A stretch of DNA of 59,556 bases, taken from NCBI GenBank assembly GCA_046724395.1, contig JBKOWM010000049.1, positions 1 to 59,556 on the forward strand, in the 5' to 3' direction. Below the pieces are notes generated by a model that was given only the letters and a program-made list of their open reading frames with translations, searched no databases and had not been told where the DNA came from. Source of the stretch: DATAEU01 sp046724395 (GTDB lineage Bacteria; Actinomycetota; UBA4738; HRBIN12). Below are positions 57,342 to 59,556 of this stretch, in pieces. Every line of letters starts with the position of its first letter. Within the stretch, counting starts at the first letter, position 1. The position numbers and the translations under genes are program-made.

Positions 57342-58022
57342 GTGCGCGTGCTCGTCGTCGAAGACCACCGCGACATGGCGCAGCTGCTCGATCAGGCGCT
57401 GCGGGAAGCGGGCCTCGCCGTCGACGTGTTGACGACCGGCGAGGACGCCGTCTCGATGGCGGTCGAGTACGACTACGACGCGATCGTCCTCGACGTCATG
57501 CTGCCCGGGGTCGACGGCGTCGAGGTCTGCCGTCGCATCAGGGCGGCCGGGCGTCGCGCGCCGGTGCTCCTTCTGACAGCCCGGGATGCGGTCCGCGACC
57601 GCGTCTTGGGCCTCGACGCGGGGGCGGACGACTACCTGACGAAGCCGTTCTCGTTCGACGAGCTGCTGGCGCGCCTTCGCGCGCTCATGCGGCGGGGTCC
57701 GGCCGAGCGGCAAACCGTCCTCGAGGTCGACGGTCTCGCTCTCGATCCGGCGACACATCGCGTCGCGCGCGACGGGCGCCCGATCGAGCTGACCGCCAAG
57801 GAGTTCGCGCTCCTCGAGTTCTTCATGTCGCACCCGGGCGAGGTCCTGTCGCGGACGACCCTGCTGGAGCACGTCTGGGACTTCGCCTTCGACGGCGACT
57901 CCAACGTCGTGGACGCGTTCGTGCGGCTCCTTCGCGAGAAGATCGACCGGCCGTTCTCAGTCAGCTCGATCGAGACCGTGCGGGGCGTCGGATACCGGCT
58001 CCTCGAGCGGGCCGAGCGATGA
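57342..58022 (+). CDS. OmpR-family response regulator
   Basis: 226 residues: receiver domain (1-118) with phospho-acceptor Asp in AIVLDVMLPG and Lys in DYLTKPFSFDE; winged-helix DNA-binding domain (about 128-222) with LTAKEFALLEFFMSHPGEVLSRTTLLEHVWD and SSIETVRGVGYRL. It activates or represses genes when phosphorylated by the adjacent kinase. The start is GTG with GGAGGA 4 nt upstream; the stop overlaps the kinase start (ATGA). Confidence 0.95.
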   Translation: MRVLVVEDHRDMAQLLDQALREAGLAVDVLTTGEDAVSMAVEYDYDAIVLDVMLPGVDGVEVCRRIRAAGRRAPVLLLTARDAVRDRVLGLDAGADDYLTKPFSFDELLARLRALMRRGPAERQTVLEVDGLALDPATHRVARDGRPIELTAKEFALLEFFMSHPGEVLSRTTLLEHVWDFAFDGDSNVVDAFVRLLREKIDRPFSVSSIETVRGVGYRLLERAER

Positions 58023-59380
58023 GGCCATCGGTCCGGGCGCGCATCACCCTCGCCTTCGTCGGCGCGATGGCGGTCGTCGTACTCGCGCTCGGGGCCTTCG
58101 TGTACATCCGCTCCGGATCCGATCTGCTGACGAGCATGGACGCCGGCCTGCGTTCGCGGGCCGACGTGCTCAGCGCACAGGTGCGCTCGCGCGGACCGAA
58201 CGTGCCAAGCGTCGAGCCGGCGCTGATCGAGGCCGACGAGGCGTTCGCGCAGATCGCCGATCGCGACGGCACGCTTCTGCGGTCGAGCCGTATCGTCGCC
58301 TCCGCTCCGCTGATCGATCGTGCCACGATCGCGTCCCTCGATCACGCGCGCTTCTTTGACCAGACGACGCCGGGAATCGACGACGTGACGCGCGTGCTCG
58401 CGGTTCCGGTACATCACGCCGATCAGACCTTCGTACTCATGGTCGGCGCGTCGCTGCAGGACCGCCGCGACCAGATGCTCCAGCTGGCGGCCACGTTGGT
58501 CGCGGGCGGGGCTGCCGCGCTCGCGCTGATCTCGTTTGGTGGATGGATGCTGGTCGGCGCTGTCCTCCGCCCCGTCGACCGAATGCGACAGGAGGCGTCG
58601 GCGATCTCGGTCCTGGAGTCGAGCCGGCGCCTGGCCGTTCCACCCGGTGACGACGAGTTCGCCGCCCTGGCAACGACGTTGAACGCGATGCTTGACCGGG
58701 TGCGCGACGCGTTCGAGCGCGAGCGACGATTCGTCGACAACGCGAGCCACGAGCTTCGGACGCCGGTCGGCGTTCTGCGGAGTCGGCTGGAGCTCGCGCT
58801 CTCTCGTTCCCGGACGCGTACCGAGCTCGAGGAGACGCTTCGACGCTCGCTCGCCGATGCCGAACACCTGTCGCGTCTGGCCGACGACCTGCTCGTCCTG
58901 TCTCGCGCGCGCGACGGGCGCGTCCCGATCCACCGCGAGGACGTCAACATCGCCGAGCTCGTACAGGCGGCGGTCGCCGGCCACCGACCGGCGGCGGACG
59001 CGCGAAACATCGCGCTTGAGATCGTCGCGCCGAACGAGGTGACCCGAGTCGATCCGCTCCGAGTGCGGCAGGTGCTCGACAACCTCCTCGACAACGCGAT
59101 CCGTCACGCGCCGTCCGGCGGCGCCGTCCGCGTGTCTGCCGGTCGCGCAGACGGCACGGCGACCATCGACGTCGAGGACACCGGCGACGGGTTCCCTGCA
59201 GAGCTGCTCGCCGTCGTGTTCCTGCCCTTCGTCCGCGGGCGACCGGACGACGGCGCCGGCGGGGCGGGGCTTGGCCTGGCGATCGTGAAGGCCGTCGCCG
59301 AGGCCCACGGCGGATCCGCCCATGCCGAGAACCTCCCAGACGCCGGCGCACGGGTGACCGTCAGCCTCCGCGTCGAGTGA
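58019..59380 (+). CDS. Sensor histidine kinase
   Basis: 453 residues: membrane helix 1 (10-30), extracytoplasmic sensor (about 31-150), helix 2 (about 157-180), HAMP-like linker (180-235), HisKA with phospho-His in FVDNASHELRTPVGVLRSRLE (about 240-260), and HATPase with N box DNLLDNAIRHAP, DTGDGFP and GLGLAIVKAVAEAHGG. It phosphorylates the upstream OmpR-type regulator. The stimulus is unknown. Confidence 0.95.
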   Translation: MRPSVRARITLAFVGAMAVVVLALGAFVYIRSGSDLLTSMDAGLRSRADVLSAQVRSRGPNVPSVEPALIEADEAFAQIADRDGTLLRSSRIVASAPLIDRATIASLDHARFFDQTTPGIDDVTRVLAVPVHHADQTFVLMVGASLQDRRDQMLQLAATLVAGGAAALALISFGGWMLVGAVLRPVDRMRQEASAISVLESSRRLAVPPGDDEFAALATTLNAMLDRVRDAFERERRFVDNASHELRTPVGVLRSRLELALSRSRTRTELEETLRRSLADAEHLSRLADDLLVLSRARDGRVPIHREDVNIAELVQAAVAGHRPAADARNIALEIVAPNEVTRVDPLRVRQVLDNLLDNAIRHAPSGGAVRVSAGRADGTATIDVEDTGDGFPAELLAVVFLPFVRGRPDDGAGGAGLGLAIVKAVAEAHGGSAHAENLPDAGARVTVSLRVE

Positions 59381-59431
59381 CCCCGGGTGCCGCGCGCGTT
59401 CGGCCGGATGGGTACGCGCCGAGGGGAAGGG

Positions 59432-59556
59432 TCAGGCCACGCGCGGGAGGGGCTTTGCCGGCAGGAGAAGCGCGGCTCCGAGACCGACCAGGCCGAACAC
59501 GGCGAGAACGATCATCGCGAGCGCGTAGGAGCCGTTCCCGCTGGCGAGATCGGATA
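59432..59556 (-). CDS. C-terminal end of a membrane transporter, probably MFS (partial)
   Basis: The 41 visible codons end GSYALAMIVLAVFGLVGLGAALLLPAKPLPRVA, a last membrane helix and short tail of the type closing major facilitator transporters. The gene starts outside the window. Confidence 0.5.
   Translation of the reverse strand, partial: SDLASGNGSYALAMIVLAVFGLVGLGAALLLPAKPLPRVA

Noticed and set aside
56527..58022. Reading the secreted protein plus two-component system as a complete toxin or antibiotic-response module
   Set aside because: No recognisable effector or resistance domain; only gene order supports a link.

Overview
The window is gene-dense, GC-rich bacterial chromosome with no rRNA, tRNA, CRISPR array, transposase or phage gene that I can recognise. 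Several traits point to Actinomycetota, probably a deep-branching soil lineage rather than a classical streptomycete or mycobacterium (inference): heavy G/C third positions, frequent GTG/TTG starts, two F420-type luciferase-like oxidoreductases, a 7Fe ferredoxin, class II fructose bisphosphatase GlpX, an ECF sigma/RskA-type anti-sigma pair, a GerW-like protein and no outer-membrane genes.

Layout. 1-4.9 kb (mostly -): type II NADH dehydrogenase (cut by the window edge), HAD hydrolase, PHP phosphoesterase, FMN 2-hydroxyacid dehydrogenase, EamA transporter. 5.0-13.4 kb (+): a glycerol/glycerol-3-phosphate block: glpF, glpK, a small PDFARGQEE-repeat protein, a GlpA-type dehydrogenase coupled to SdhB/C/D-type electron-transfer subunits, then pgsA, an epimerase and glpX. 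13.4-18.7 kb: HARE-HTH protein, LLM oxidoreductase, sugar nucleotidyltransferase, a secreted or membrane protein, ECF sigma and anti-sigma. 18.9-22.6 kb: NfeD, slipin, a second ECF sigma and a membrane partner. 22.6-24.5 kb: SufR-like regulator divergent from Mrp (Fe-S carrier). 24.5-30.6 kb: lgt, PAP2, SRPBCC, flavin-barrel protein, CPBP protease, membrane protein, methyltransferase, GerW. 30.7-34.9 kb: LmbE deacetylase, PepA, cupin, and a CytX transporter under a TPP riboswitch. 35-43.8 kb: MFS and a split histidine-utilisation region (hutI, hutH, hutU) with an L,D-transpeptidase, a DUF983 protein and a lipoprotein among the hut genes. 43.9-46.3 kb: convergent REC-EAL and REC-GGDDF proteins plus a truncated receiver domain. 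46.4-50.9 kb: cystathionine beta-synthase, DUF429, cystathionine gamma-lyase/synthase and a PQQ-type sugar dehydrogenase. 50.9-54.2 kb: DUF4177, CoA-binding, Nudix, IscA/ErpA, FrhB-like and ferredoxin. 54.2-59.6 kb: LLM oxidoreductase, alpha/beta hydrolase, small membrane proteins, a secreted protein with a two-component system, and the end of a probable MFS gene.

How it works together. The glp block would import glycerol (GlpF), phosphorylate it (GlpK), oxidise G3P at the membrane (GlpA plus SdhBCD-like subunits), divert G3P into phospholipid (PgsA) and support gluconeogenesis (GlpX). The GlpA-SdhBCD pairing is the most unusual item: no SdhA is present, and GlpA lacks the BFD-type domain expected of GlpA, so I propose a hybrid quinone-linked G3P dehydrogenase. 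A second window-wide signal is an extended -10-like hexamer (TANNNT or GATGAT) ending 6-8 nt before the start codon of about 16 genes with no Shine-Dalgarno, consistent with leaderless transcription. It also predicts several start codons and a five-codon mini-ORF. Adjacent genes are very often coupled by ATGA, GTGA, TTGA or TGATG overlaps.
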